Under the pieces are notes generated by a model, which searched no databases, was not told the DNA's origin, and saw nothing but the letters and a program-made list of their open reading frames with translations. The translations under genes and the position numbers were made by a program. Below are positions 8,127 through 16,091 of a DNA stretch of 64,000 nt, piece after piece; the first letter of the stretch is position 1; each line of letters begins with the position of its first letter. Origin of the DNA: an uncultured Muribaculaceae bacterium (lineage in GTDB: Bacteria; Bacteroidota; Bacteroidia; Bacteroidales; Muribaculaceae); assembly GCA_910579035.1 (NCBI GenBank), contig CAJTSR010000015.1, forward strand, positions 1-64,000, read 5' to 3'.

Positions 8127-10316
8127 CTATCGTATGAACAACAACTCGCGATATTTGGGCAGCGGCCACATCTCGTTGTCGACAAGCAGCTCGAGCTTGT
8201 CGATGCTGTATCGTATTATCTCCATCTGCGAAGCCACATTGTCGTGATATGCCACAGCCTTGGTGCGCTCGTCGTCGATGGCGTTGGCCTGCTTGCGGGC
8301 GTCCACCATGGTTCTCACAGCCGTGCGTATGATGCCTATGTGCTTCGATATTTTCTCGATTGCTTCAAGGTTGCTTGCAGCGACATCAAGCCCGCGCTCT
8401 CCGAACAGCTCCTTAAGCTTCACCGCATTGTCGATAAGCATCGACTGGTAGCGGGTGGCCACCGGAATGATATGGTTGAGGGCGAGGTCGCCGAGCACGC
8501 GGGCTTCGATCTGTATCTTCTTGGTATACATCTCCCATTTCACCTCGTTGCGCGCTTCAAGTTCTACCCTTGTGAACACGCCCGTGCGACGGAACATCTC
8601 CACAGATTCCGGGGCAAGATAAGCATCGAAAATCTTCGGAGCGCAGGTTTCGCAGTCCAAACCGCGGCGCGCAGCCTCTGCCTTCCACTCGTCGCTGTAG
8701 CCGTTGCCGTCGAAATGTATGTCCTTCGACTGTTCGATCAGCACGCGTATCTCTGCCAAAAGCGCCTTGTTCAGTTCTTCGCCTGCCGACAGCCGCTGCT
8801 CTATTTTGATATGGAAGTCGGCCAGCTGGTCCGCTACTGCAGCGTTAAGCGCTATCATGGCCGACGCACAGTTGGCAGTCGAACCAACGGCCCTGAACTC
8901 GAAGCGATTGCCGGTAAAGGCAAAAGGCGAAGTGCGGTTTCGGTCGGTGTTGTCGATAAGTATTTCCGGTATCTGCGACAGACCGAGAGAGTACTCCGAC
9001 TTCGACTGCAGCGACAAGCAGTCCGAGTCATCGCTCGCGCATATGTCCTCAAGCGTCTTGGCAAGCTGGCTGCCTGTGAATATCGATATAATGGCCGGAG
9101 GAGCCTCATTGGCGCCGAGTCGGTGGGCGTTTGTGGCCGACATGATAGAAGCCTTGAGCAAGGCATTATGGCGGTGAACAGCGGCCATAACGTTGACCAC
9201 GAATGTTATAAACTGAAGATTGTCCTTCGGAGTCTTTCCGGGTGCGAAAAGCTGCGTGCCACGGTCGGTGCCGAGGCTCCAGTTGTTATGCTTGCCAGAG
9301 CCGTTGACTCCGGCAAAAGGCTTCTCGTGGAGCAGCACTCTGAAATTATGTTTGCGCGCCACCTCTGTCATAAGCGACATCAACAGCAGGTTATGGTCGT
9401 TGGCAAGGTTGGTTTCCTCGTATATGGGAGCAAGCTCGAACTGATTGGGGGCAACTTCGTTGTGGCGCGTCTTAACAGGTATGCCAAGCCTGTGGCAACG
9501 AATCTCAAGCTCGAGCATGAACGCCTGCACGCGCGACGGTATCGACCCGAAATAGTGATCTTCGAGCTGCTGGTTCTTCGGGCTTTCGTGGCCCATAAGG
9601 GTGCGACCTGTCATAACAAGGTCGGGACGGGCGCTATACAGGCTTTCGTCAACAAGGAAGTACTCCTGCTCCCAGCCAAGATAGGACACCACGTGCTTCA
9701 CTTCCGGGTCGAAATAGCGCGCCACCGCCGCTGCAGCCTTGTCGACGCTGTTCAGCGCGCGCAGTAGCGGAGCCTTGTAGTCGAGGCTCTCGCCTGTATA
9801 GGATATAAATATGGTAGGGATACAGAGCGTCTGCTCCATAATGAAAGCGGGAGATGAAATATCCCACACGGAATAGCCACGCGCCTCGAAAGTATTTCGT
9901 ATTCCTCCGTTAGGGAAGCTCGAGGCGTCGGGTTCCTGCTGCATCAGCAACTTTCCGGAAAACTCTTCAACTACGCCCCCTTTCCCATTGTGCTCCACAA
10001 AGGCTTCGTGCTTTTCGGCCGTTCCGTCGGTAAGAGGGTGGAACCAGTGGGTATAATGGCGGGCGCCGTTATCAATAGCCCATCGACGCATGCCGTCGGC
10101 AACGCTGTCGGCAAGCTCGCGACCGATCGGCTTCTTGTTTTCAATAGCGTTGATCAACGCGTTATATACCTTCAGCGGAAGATACTCAAACATCTTCTGC
10201 CTGTTGAACACAAGCTCGCCGTAATATTCGTCCGGACGTTTTTCGGGAATATCGACGGGAGCGGCCTTTCGGTTAAAGGCTTCTGCCACCATTTTAAAGC
10301 GCAAGGAAGTAGACAT
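8127..10316 (-). CDS. glnN: glutamine synthetase type III
   Basis: 729 residues, the size of the GSIII class first described in Bacteroides. It condenses ammonia and glutamate to glutamine using ATP in the cytosol. Visible elements: EFSGKLLMQQEPDASSFPNGG, SPAFIMEQTLCIPTIFISYTGE, GWEQEYFLVDESLY (metal-ligand Glu), TRHNEVAPNQFELAPIYE, NGSGKHNNWSLGT (catalytic loop) and NRTSPFAFTGNRFEFRAVGS. It is transcribed from a promoter at 10530-10560 through a roughly 200 nt leader holding a terminator-like hairpin, and is followed with zero spacing by purF, which consumes glutamine. Co-expression of a glutamine source and a glutamine user is inferred. Confidence 0.95.
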   Translation of the reverse strand: MSTSLRFKMVAEAFNRKAAPVDIPEKRPDEYYGELVFNRQKMFEYLPLKVYNALINAIENKKPIGRELADSVADGMRRWAIDNGARHYTHWFHPLTDGTAEKHEAFVEHNGKGGVVEEFSGKLLMQQEPDASSFPNGGIRNTFEARGYSVWDISSPAFIMEQTLCIPTIFISYTGESLDYKAPLLRALNSVDKAAAAVARYFDPEVKHVVSYLGWEQEYFLVDESLYSARPDLVMTGRTLMGHESPKNQQLEDHYFGSIPSRVQAFMLELEIRCHRLGIPVKTRHNEVAPNQFELAPIYEETNLANDHNLLLMSLMTEVARKHNFRVLLHEKPFAGVNGSGKHNNWSLGTDRGTQLFAPGKTPKDNLQFITFVVNVMAAVHRHNALLKASIMSATNAHRLGANEAPPAIISIFTGSQLAKTLEDICASDDSDCLSLQSKSEYSLGLSQIPEILIDNTDRNRTSPFAFTGNRFEFRAVGSTANCASAMIALNAAVADQLADFHIKIEQRLSAGEELNKALLAEIRVLIEQSKDIHFDGNGYSDEWKAEAARRGLDCETCAPKIFDAYLAPESVEMFRRTGVFTRVELEARNEVKWEMYTKKIQIEARVLGDLALNHIIPVATRYQSMLIDNAVKLKELFGERGLDVAASNLEAIEKISKHIGIIRTAVRTMVDARKQANAIDDERTKAVAYHDNVASQMEIIRYSIDKLELLVDNEMWPLPKYRELLFIR

Positions 10317-10344
10317 AGCGTTATGTGTTTGTTGATAGGATTAG

Positions 10345-10388
10345 CAAAAAATATACGCCCGGTCGGGCTTCGATGCTCAATCGGGCGT
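10345..10388 (-). promoter_or_regulatory. terminator-like hairpin in the glnN leader (possible attenuator)
   Basis: In the minus-strand transcript ACGCCCG (10382-10388) can pair with CGGGCGT (10355-10361), followed by ATATTTTTT (10346-10354), which looks like an intrinsic terminator 30-70 nt before the glnN start codon. The sequence GCCCGA occurs twice within it, and GCCC-gacc-GGGC offers an alternative small hairpin, so mutually exclusive structures are possible. Attenuation is inference. Confidence 0.45.
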
Positions 10389-10529
10389 TATTCTGGGCCG
10401 GTATGCAGGCAGGCATAGAGGGCGAAAAGTTTTCCGGCGCCGAATACACGTTAATAACTGTCGGAACCGCAGCAACCTTACATCTGCTCTTATAGCCTGT
10501 AGCCATGTGCCTTTTGGAAAATTTACGCG

Positions 10530-10560
10530 CAAAATTACGGCTTTTCACGCTTACCGCAAA
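10530..10560 (-). promoter_or_regulatory. promoter of glnN-purF
   Basis: Minus-strand TTTG (10557-10560), 19 bp spacer, TAATTTTG (10530-10537). It implies a leader of about 205 nt before the glnN ATG. Confidence 0.7.
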
Positions 10561-10762
10561 ATTTACCACCATAAAATGTCACGAAGAAAGAAGAAAAGTG
10601 TCTTTGACATTTTGGACAACCGCACAGAGCAACCAAATTCAAAACAGCGTTAAATATTGTTAATTTACTACACCTATACTTGCAAACTCACCTACAAACA
10701 CTATTTTTGCCACCACAACCCGCTCAAACAATATCAAAAGTCTATTCCCAAACCGATCCGAT

Positions 10763-12496
10763 ATGACAAAATTCAATCACAAGAGTCTGTATCTGTTAGC
10801 AGCACTGCTTTCATTCTCCTCTACCTCCTGCTCCGACAACGACGAACCCGAGCCTCAGCCCAAGCCCGAACCGGAAACGGTATACAGCGTACAGCTGACC
10901 ATTTCCGACAAGGGCTTCGACCTTGGCGACGGCACACAATTCACACCGGGATACAGTTCAGGCGACAAGGCCGGACTTTTCGCCGTCAAAGACGGCAAAA
11001 TCGTTGCCTCCAATATCGAACTAACTTTTGACGGCAATATCTGGAAAACAGATGCCACGATTGCATCTTCAGGCGAACAATACTATGTGTACACACCGTA
11101 TAAAGCCGACGCAAGCAGCAAAGTCACGGCTTCTGCCACGGCTCCCGACGCCTTTTTCGCCGACCTGATTTCGGCTTACGCAAATCCCGGCACCGACCAA
11201 AGCAATTTCGACGAGTCTGTACGCCCGTTCGACATCGCATACGCCTCAGCCTCCGCGACAAAAGGGCGTTCTGAAACAGAAATAATAACCAAAACGCTGA
11301 GCCTGACAGCCACAGCCGAGCACGCACTGGCAATCACGTCGTGGATTCTCCCCGGAGGCACACGATACACCACCGCCTCCGGCTTCAGCTATGCCACGCC
11401 CGGAGGAGCCACTGCCGGTGATGTGAAAAAAGACACCGAAAACATCATTCCCTATACTTTAAACGACAGCCCCGCATTCTTCCACCTACCTGACGCATCT
11501 TCCGCAGTAAACGTGGCATACACCGTGAGCGGCACCCAAAAGAATACCGACATTACACTGACGGCAAAAGCAGGAACGATAAACAAAGTAGCCATCGACG
11601 GCGGGACTATCGACGGCGGCAAACGCGAATTAAAAGTCGGCGATCTCTATTACCGCGACGGCTCGGTGCTGCCGGTCGAAACCCTCGCAGAGATGACAGA
11701 AGCTCCCGAAGGTGTGGCCGGTGTGATATTCTGCACAGACCCGTCGCGCTTTTCAGACGATGAAACAAAACTTCTCGGAAGCGTGCACGCACTTGTGATG
11801 TCGGCAAAGATGGGACAGTTTAAATCGCGCGATTACATGGTATGGAGCGACGCATATCCGAAGCCGGCCGACGACGGAGCAGGCCGATTCAACGACAATG
11901 TTGAAGACGAGAAATATCCCGGCTTGTTCCTTCCCTTGATTCAGGACCGCACAGACGCCCTTAAATCATACCAAATCAACAACGACGACATATTCGGCTA
12001 CAAATACAATCAGATTATACGCACTCGCCGCAGCGAAGAAATCGCGGCAGGTTACTACCCCGTGTTCTCGGCAATCGACAACCTCAACACCACTGTCGCG
12101 GTAAATGCAAAAACATGCACTGGCTGGTATCTGCCCTCAGCCGGACAGATGATGGACTTTATGCGCAATATCGGCGGAGCGCAAGCATCTGCCGACAAAG
12201 CGGAGCACTACCCAACGTCAACCGAAATAGCCGACTTCTATTTCGGTGAAACAGGAAGCCCCGATTTGCGAGCCAATCTCGACGCATCAATGGCAAAAAT
12301 CAAAGCAGAAGAAAAAGACACATACACCGACTCTCGAAATGCCATATGGACATCTTCCTACGCATCTCGCTACAAAGCCAACACCGAAGAGTTCGTACCT
12401 TCCGCCCGTGAATTTGTGTTCGACTACGATGTTCTTTTCGTTATGTCGTACGACATCATTGGCAAAGGCAACGTCCGAGGCGTCCTTGCTTTCTGA
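10763..12496 (+). CDS. fimbrillin-family surface lipoprotein
   Basis: 577 residues. A signal peptide of about 22 residues ends at STSC, followed by SDNDEPEP, an acidic stretch matching the Bacteroidota lipoprotein export signal, so surface exposure is expected. A Pro/Glu linker leads into a fimbrillin-like beta-rich region (about 40-290). The C-terminal part (about 290-577) resembles the fibrobacter-succinogenes-type domain often attached to these proteins, with GWYLPSAGQMMDFM as its hallmark. Such proteins are tip or anchor subunits of type V pili or stand-alone adhesins. No neighbouring fimbrial genes are present. A 24 bp perfect inverted repeat follows the stop codon. The name fimbrillin rests on overall character rather than a catalytic motif. 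Confidence 0.7.
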   Translation: MTKFNHKSLYLLAALLSFSSTSCSDNDEPEPQPKPEPETVYSVQLTISDKGFDLGDGTQFTPGYSSGDKAGLFAVKDGKIVASNIELTFDGNIWKTDATIASSGEQYYVYTPYKADASSKVTASATAPDAFFADLISAYANPGTDQSNFDESVRPFDIAYASASATKGRSETEIITKTLSLTATAEHALAITSWILPGGTRYTTASGFSYATPGGATAGDVKKDTENIIPYTLNDSPAFFHLPDASSAVNVAYTVSGTQKNTDITLTAKAGTINKVAIDGGTIDGGKRELKVGDLYYRDGSVLPVETLAEMTEAPEGVAGVIFCTDPSRFSDDETKLLGSVHALVMSAKMGQFKSRDYMVWSDAYPKPADDGAGRFNDNVEDEKYPGLFLPLIQDRTDALKSYQINNDDIFGYKYNQIIRTRRSEEIAAGYYPVFSAIDNLNTTVAVNAKTCTGWYLPSAGQMMDFMRNIGGAQASADKAEHYPTSTEIADFYFGETGSPDLRANLDASMAKIKAEEKDTYTDSRNAIWTSSYASRYKANTEEFVPSAREFVFDYDVLFVMSYDIIGKGNVRGVLAF

Positions 12497-12510
12497 CACA
12501 GCCATACCTT

Positions 12511-12564
12511 CGCAAAATATTCGAGCCTTGAAAGTCCGACCTTTCAAGGCTCGAATATTTTGCG
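12511..12564. repeat. 24 bp perfect inverted repeat overlapping the amylase promoter
   Basis: 12511-12534 is the exact reverse complement of 12541-12564, with a 6 nt loop. No T run follows on either strand, so it is an imperfect candidate for an intrinsic terminator of the fimbrillin gene. The right arm contains the TTTG that serves as -33 of the amylase promoter, so it could also be an operator. Confidence 0.7.
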
Positions 12565-12589
12565 GGAAGAAAAAAAATGCGTACCTTTA
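12559..12589 (+). promoter_or_regulatory. promoter of the alpha-amylase gene
   Basis: TTTG at 12559-12562, 19 bp spacer, TACCTTTA at 12582-12589 (seven of eight matches to the -7 consensus), 40 bp before the start codon. Confidence 0.6.
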
Positions 12590-12629
12590 CGCACCTGTTT
12601 TAATTTCATTATCATACTTACTTTAAATC

Positions 12630-14057
12630 ATGAGAAAACTACCATTGGTGCTTTCCGCAGCTCTGCTATGCGGCACAGCTGCCGACGCGCTTGCCAGCAA
12701 GCCGGCCTCCGACCGCGGCGACGAGGTTATTCTCCACGCTTGGTCGTGGTCGCTCGACACTATTGCCAACAACATGAAAACCATTGCCGATGCCGGCTAC
12801 AACTACGTTCAGACATCGCCCGTGCAGGCATGCTACGTGGGTGAAGACGGAGGAATGGCCCTGTTCAGCAAGCCCGGCGACAGCGTTAAAGGTAAATGGT
12901 ACTACTACTACCAGCCTACCGACTGGACCATCGGCAACTATATGCTCGGTACCAGAGAGGACTTCAAGGCAATGTGCGACAGCGCCTTCAAATACGGTGT
13001 AAAGGTGCTTGTCGACGTGCTGCCAAACCATACCGCAGTAGACCATTCCAAGGTGCTTCCGGGACTTGACAATGCCGTGGGCGGCCACGAGAATCTCTTC
13101 CACGCCGCAGGCCACACACCTATCCGCGACTATAACGACCGTCGCGAGTGCACCACAGGAGAAATGGGCGGCCTACCCGACGTCAACACGGAAAACCCCG
13201 ATTTCCAATATTACTACCTGCAGTACGTCAACGATCTTATCAACCTCGGCGCCCGAGGCTTCCGCTATGACACGGCCAAGCACATCGGCCTTCCATCCGA
13301 CCCCGTAGACGCCAAAGCAGAGCGCAACAACTTCTGGGACATCGCCACCGGCCGCGAAGCTGTGAAAGGCCTGTCGCTGCTTATGCCTGACAGCCTGTAC
13401 ATATACGGCGAAGTGCTTCAGGACCGCAATGTAAAAGAAAAAGAATACTCCGAATATATCGACGTAACAGCGAGCAACTACGGCCACGCCCTTCGCCACG
13501 CCCTCGAGAAAGGCGCAGGCTCGCCTCAGGAGCTTATCGACTGGAACAACCCGGCCGGAGCCGACAAAATCGTCACCTGGGTGGAAAGTCACGACACCTA
13601 CTGCAACCAGCATGAATCCGCCGGCCTTACCGACCAGCAGATACGCGCCGCATGGGTATTCCTCACATCGCGCCAAGGCGGACGTCCGCTCTTCTTCAGC
13701 CGTCCCGAAGGCAGCACACGCGAAAACTACTGGGGAACCAACCGCATCGGTAATCGCGGTAATGCCGAATTTTACCACCCCGAAGTGGTTGCTGCAAACA
13801 AATTCCGCCACGCCATGGCCGGACTCACCGAAAGCATAGCTTTCTCTCAGAATGGCGCCGTGGGCGAAGTGGCACGCGGCAACGCCGGCGTTGCCCTCGT
13901 CAATTTCAGTTCCGACAAGCAGAAAGCCTCCCTGCCCTGTCCTCTGCCCGACGGAGAATACACCGACACCGTGCACGGCACCTCCTTCAAAGTAGCCAAA
14001 GGCAATCTCAGCGGCACTCTCGCTCCTCTCGCCACTTACATTTTATACGCCAAATAA
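12630..14057 (+). CDS. secreted alpha-amylase, GH13 family
   Basis: 475 residues with a signal peptide (residues 1 to about 22, ending ADALAS). All four GH13 signature regions are seen: DVLPNH (I), GFRYDTAKH (II, nucleophile Asp), YGEVLQ (III, acid Glu) and WVESHD (IV, transition-state Asp). A short beta-sandwich C domain ends the protein. It should hydrolyse alpha-1,4 glucans such as starch or glycogen in the periplasm or outside. There is no SusCD pair or SusR regulator nearby, so it stands outside a classical starch locus. A perfect 50 bp palindrome terminates the gene. Confidence 0.93.
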   Translation: MRKLPLVLSAALLCGTAADALASKPASDRGDEVILHAWSWSLDTIANNMKTIADAGYNYVQTSPVQACYVGEDGGMALFSKPGDSVKGKWYYYYQPTDWTIGNYMLGTREDFKAMCDSAFKYGVKVLVDVLPNHTAVDHSKVLPGLDNAVGGHENLFHAAGHTPIRDYNDRRECTTGEMGGLPDVNTENPDFQYYYLQYVNDLINLGARGFRYDTAKHIGLPSDPVDAKAERNNFWDIATGREAVKGLSLLMPDSLYIYGEVLQDRNVKEKEYSEYIDVTASNYGHALRHALEKGAGSPQELIDWNNPAGADKIVTWVESHDTYCNQHESAGLTDQQIRAAWVFLTSRQGGRPLFFSRPEGSTRENYWGTNRIGNRGNAEFYHPEVVAANKFRHAMAGLTESIAFSQNGAVGEVARGNAGVALVNFSSDKQKASLPCPLPDGEYTDTVHGTSFKVAKGNLSGTLAPLATYILYAK

Positions 14058-14070
14058 CCAAATCTCCTTA

Positions 14071-14120
14071 TACAATAAAAGCGGGAAGACGCATCGATGC
14101 GTCTTCCCGCTTTTATTGTA
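14071..14120. terminator. 50 bp perfect palindrome, bidirectional terminator
   Basis: 14071-14095 and 14096-14120 are exact reverse complements with no spacer, ending in TTTTATTGTA on both strands. It lies between the convergent amylase and OmpA-like genes. Confidence 0.85.
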
Positions 14121-14131
14121 AGCATACTACA

Positions 14132-14836
14132 CTACTTCAGTGTCCCGGCATTGGCCTGCTCTATCATCTGCTGGCCTGCCGTTATATATATTTCCACACG
14201 GCGGTTCTGGGCGCGTCCGGCAGGAGTGTCGTTAGAGGCCACATAATCGGCCATAGGGATGCCTTCGGCCGAAAGGCGCGTAGGCGACACACCGCTGTTT
14301 GCAAGATAGCTCATCACGGCGTCGGCACGCTGGCCCGAAAGCCTTTGATTGACGGCGAAAGAGCCGGTATTGTCCGTGAAACCGTAAATCTGCACATTGG
14401 TGCCAGGATTTTCCTTGAGAGAAACGGCAAAACGGCTGAGATCGGCCTGAGCTTGAGGATTAAGCGTATATTTGCCGGTGGGGAACAATATGCCGCCGTC
14501 GAATGTCACCTTGATAGCCTGCAAGCCGTTCTGGTCGGTGGTCTGCTCCACCTTGGCCTGGCTGCCAAGTTCTTCCTCAAGCTGCTTCTGCTGCTTGTCC
14601 ATCTTGTTGCCGATAAGCGCGCCGGCACCTGCGCCCACGGCAGCACCTATGGCGCTACCTATTCCTGCGCCTTTACCACCGCCGATAAGCGCGCCTATGC
14701 CTGCACCCACAGCAGCTCCGCCGCCACCGCCGATAAGGGCGCCTTTGCCGGTCTTTGTCATAGACGAACACCCCGTTTCGCCGACAAGAACCGCCATGGC
14801 CAAAAGGGCCATTCCTGTTACTTTTAGTAGCTTCAT
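14132..14836 (-). CDS. OmpA-like lipoprotein with a glycine-zipper segment
   Basis: 234 residues. The signal peptide ends at GETGC (lipidated Cys about 23). Residues about 30-80 are almost entirely Gly/Ala with repeated GAGIGALIGGG units, a glycine-zipper domain that can insert in or pack against membrane. Residues about 108-222 form an OmpA/MotB peptidoglycan-binding domain: TFDGGILFPTGKYTLNPQA, IYGFTDNTGS, NQRLSGQRADAV, LSAEGIPMADYVASNDTPAGRAQNRRVEI. It probably tethers the outer membrane to the cell wall, like YiaD-type proteins. The upstream 110 bp is AT-rich; no clear -7 element was found there on the minus strand. Confidence 0.9.
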   Translation of the reverse strand: MKLLKVTGMALLAMAVLVGETGCSSMTKTGKGALIGGGGGAAVGAGIGALIGGGKGAGIGSAIGAAVGAGAGALIGNKMDKQQKQLEEELGSQAKVEQTTDQNGLQAIKVTFDGGILFPTGKYTLNPQAQADLSRFAVSLKENPGTNVQIYGFTDNTGSFAVNQRLSGQRADAVMSYLANSGVSPTRLSAEGIPMADYVASNDTPAGRAQNRRVEIYITAGQQMIEQANAGTLK

Positions 14837-14921
14837 GTTAGTATATGTTTAATTAATAGTTGATTATGCTTATTCTAATTATTCTTACTTATAAAAAATA
14901 CGCATAGAGTAGGCATAAGGT

Positions 14922-14953
14922 TTTGTTTACGACGCCAAAATTAAGTAATTTTG
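14922..14953 (+). promoter_or_regulatory. promoter of the EamA-DUF4250-uvrD cluster
   Basis: TTTG (14922-14925), 20 bp spacer, TAATTTTG (14946-14953). The ATG at 14978 follows 25 bp later. Confidence 0.75.
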
Positions 14954-14977
14954 TGGAAAGTAAAAGCAAAAATCAAT

Positions 14978-15907
14978 ATGCTAAGCGCACCCAGCCGTTC
15001 AAAAATGCTTGGTGGCACTATCGTGGGCCATCTTGCCGGAGTAATCACTGTAGCCATGTGGGGCTACTCGTTCGTTTCATCACGCGTATTGCTCGATAAC
15101 GGACTTGGCCCAGTACAAATCTATGTGTTGCGTTTCGCGCTTGCATATGCCTTAATACTCTTCCTGAGCCACAAAAAACTGTTCGCACACAACATACACG
15201 ACGAATTTATGTTCCTGCTGTGCGGCCTCTGTGCCGGCTCGCTCTATTTCATAGCCGAAAACACCGCGCTCGAATACACGCTCACCACGAACGTGTCGCT
15301 GCTCACATCGCTGTCGCCGCTTATCACGGCAATGATTGTAGGCCTCGTATACAAAACGGAGAAGCTGGGTGTCGGCACATGGGTAGGCTCAGGCATCGCC
15401 ATGCTCGGAGTGGCCTGCGTGGTATTCAACAGCTCGGCATCGCTCGAAGTAAGACCTTTCGGCGACTTCCTGTCGCTTGCGGCTGCCTTCAGCTGGTCGG
15501 TATACTCCATTATCCTCAGACGCCTTAACGCAGGCTATGACGTGTGGTTCATATCGCGTAAAACCTTCTTCTACGGCCTTGTCACAGCCATACCCTTCCT
15601 CGTGTTGGAAAATGACTCGCCCGACATACTCGGCCTGATAAGCCGCCCCGAAGTATACGGCAACCTGCTCTTCCTCGGCCTTGGCGCCTCCACCATAGCA
15701 TATGTGCTGTGGGCTGTCACCGTCAAGAATGTCGGGGCTGTGAAGGCAAACAACTACATGTACCTGCAGTCGATAATCACGCTGCTGGTATCCGCCATAG
15801 TCCTCGGCGACAAAATAACCCTTATCGGGTGCCTCGGCATAGCCCTCATACTCGGCGGCTTATGGGCCGGCGACAATATCAACAAATTCCTTGCACGCAG
15901 ACGATAA
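14978..15907 (+). CDS. EamA/DMT-family inner-membrane transporter
   Basis: 309 residues from ATG 14978; the TTG further upstream lies in the -7 element and is rejected. Ten hydrophobic segments are seen in two EamA halves, beginning GGTIVGHLAGVITVAMWGYSF and with a second half starting near LSLAAAFSWSVYSIILRRL. DMT transporters move metabolites such as amino acids, nucleosides or other small molecules; the substrate cannot be told. It heads a compact run with DUF4250 (3 bp gap) and the helicase (4 bp gap). Confidence 0.88.
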   Translation: MLSAPSRSKMLGGTIVGHLAGVITVAMWGYSFVSSRVLLDNGLGPVQIYVLRFALAYALILFLSHKKLFAHNIHDEFMFLLCGLCAGSLYFIAENTALEYTLTTNVSLLTSLSPLITAMIVGLVYKTEKLGVGTWVGSGIAMLGVACVVFNSSASLEVRPFGDFLSLAAAFSWSVYSIILRRLNAGYDVWFISRKTFFYGLVTAIPFLVLENDSPDILGLISRPEVYGNLLFLGLGASTIAYVLWAVTVKNVGAVKANNYMYLQSIITLLVSAIVLGDKITLIGCLGIALILGGLWAGDNINKFLARRR

Positions 15908-15910
15908 CAT

Positions 15911-16087
15911 ATGGAACTGCCCAAAGACCCCTTTATGCTGCTGAGCGTGGTGAACACCAAGCTGCGCGACTGCTACGCGGACCTCGACGCTCTTTGCGAA
16001 GACATGGGAATAGACCGTGCAGCACTCGAACGCCAACTCGCCGCCGCCGGCTTTGAATATATGCCGGAAATAAACCAATTCAGATAG
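15911..16087 (+). CDS. DUF4250 family small protein
   Basis: 58 residues beginning MELPKDPFMLLSVVNTKLRD and ending FEYMPEINQF plus Arg, which is the conserved frame of the DUF4250 family (small cytosolic proteins of unknown function seen in Bacteroidota and Firmicutes). The start is 3 bp after the transporter stop and the stop is 4 bp before the helicase start, so it is co-transcribed with both. Predicted mostly helical; no catalytic motif. Only the family assignment is claimed. Confidence 0.85.
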   Translation: MELPKDPFMLLSVVNTKLRDCYADLDALCEDMGIDRAALERQLAAAGFEYMPEINQFR

Positions 16088-16091
16088 GCAG

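Larger units (their letters stand above)
10317..10762. other. divergent intergenic region between glnN and the fimbrillin gene
   Basis: About 446 bp without a convincing gene; short frames here have no recognisable product. The left two thirds is the glnN leader and promoter. The right part (10600-10762) is AT-rich and should hold the fimbrillin promoter. TATACTTG at 10675-10682 matches seven of eight positions of the -7 element, but no TTTG lies at 19-21 bp upstream. Confidence 0.6.

Noticed and set aside
7995..9767. 590-codon plus-strand frame opposite glnN and purF
   Set aside because: It is the antisense shadow of two well-defined genes and lacks any domain.
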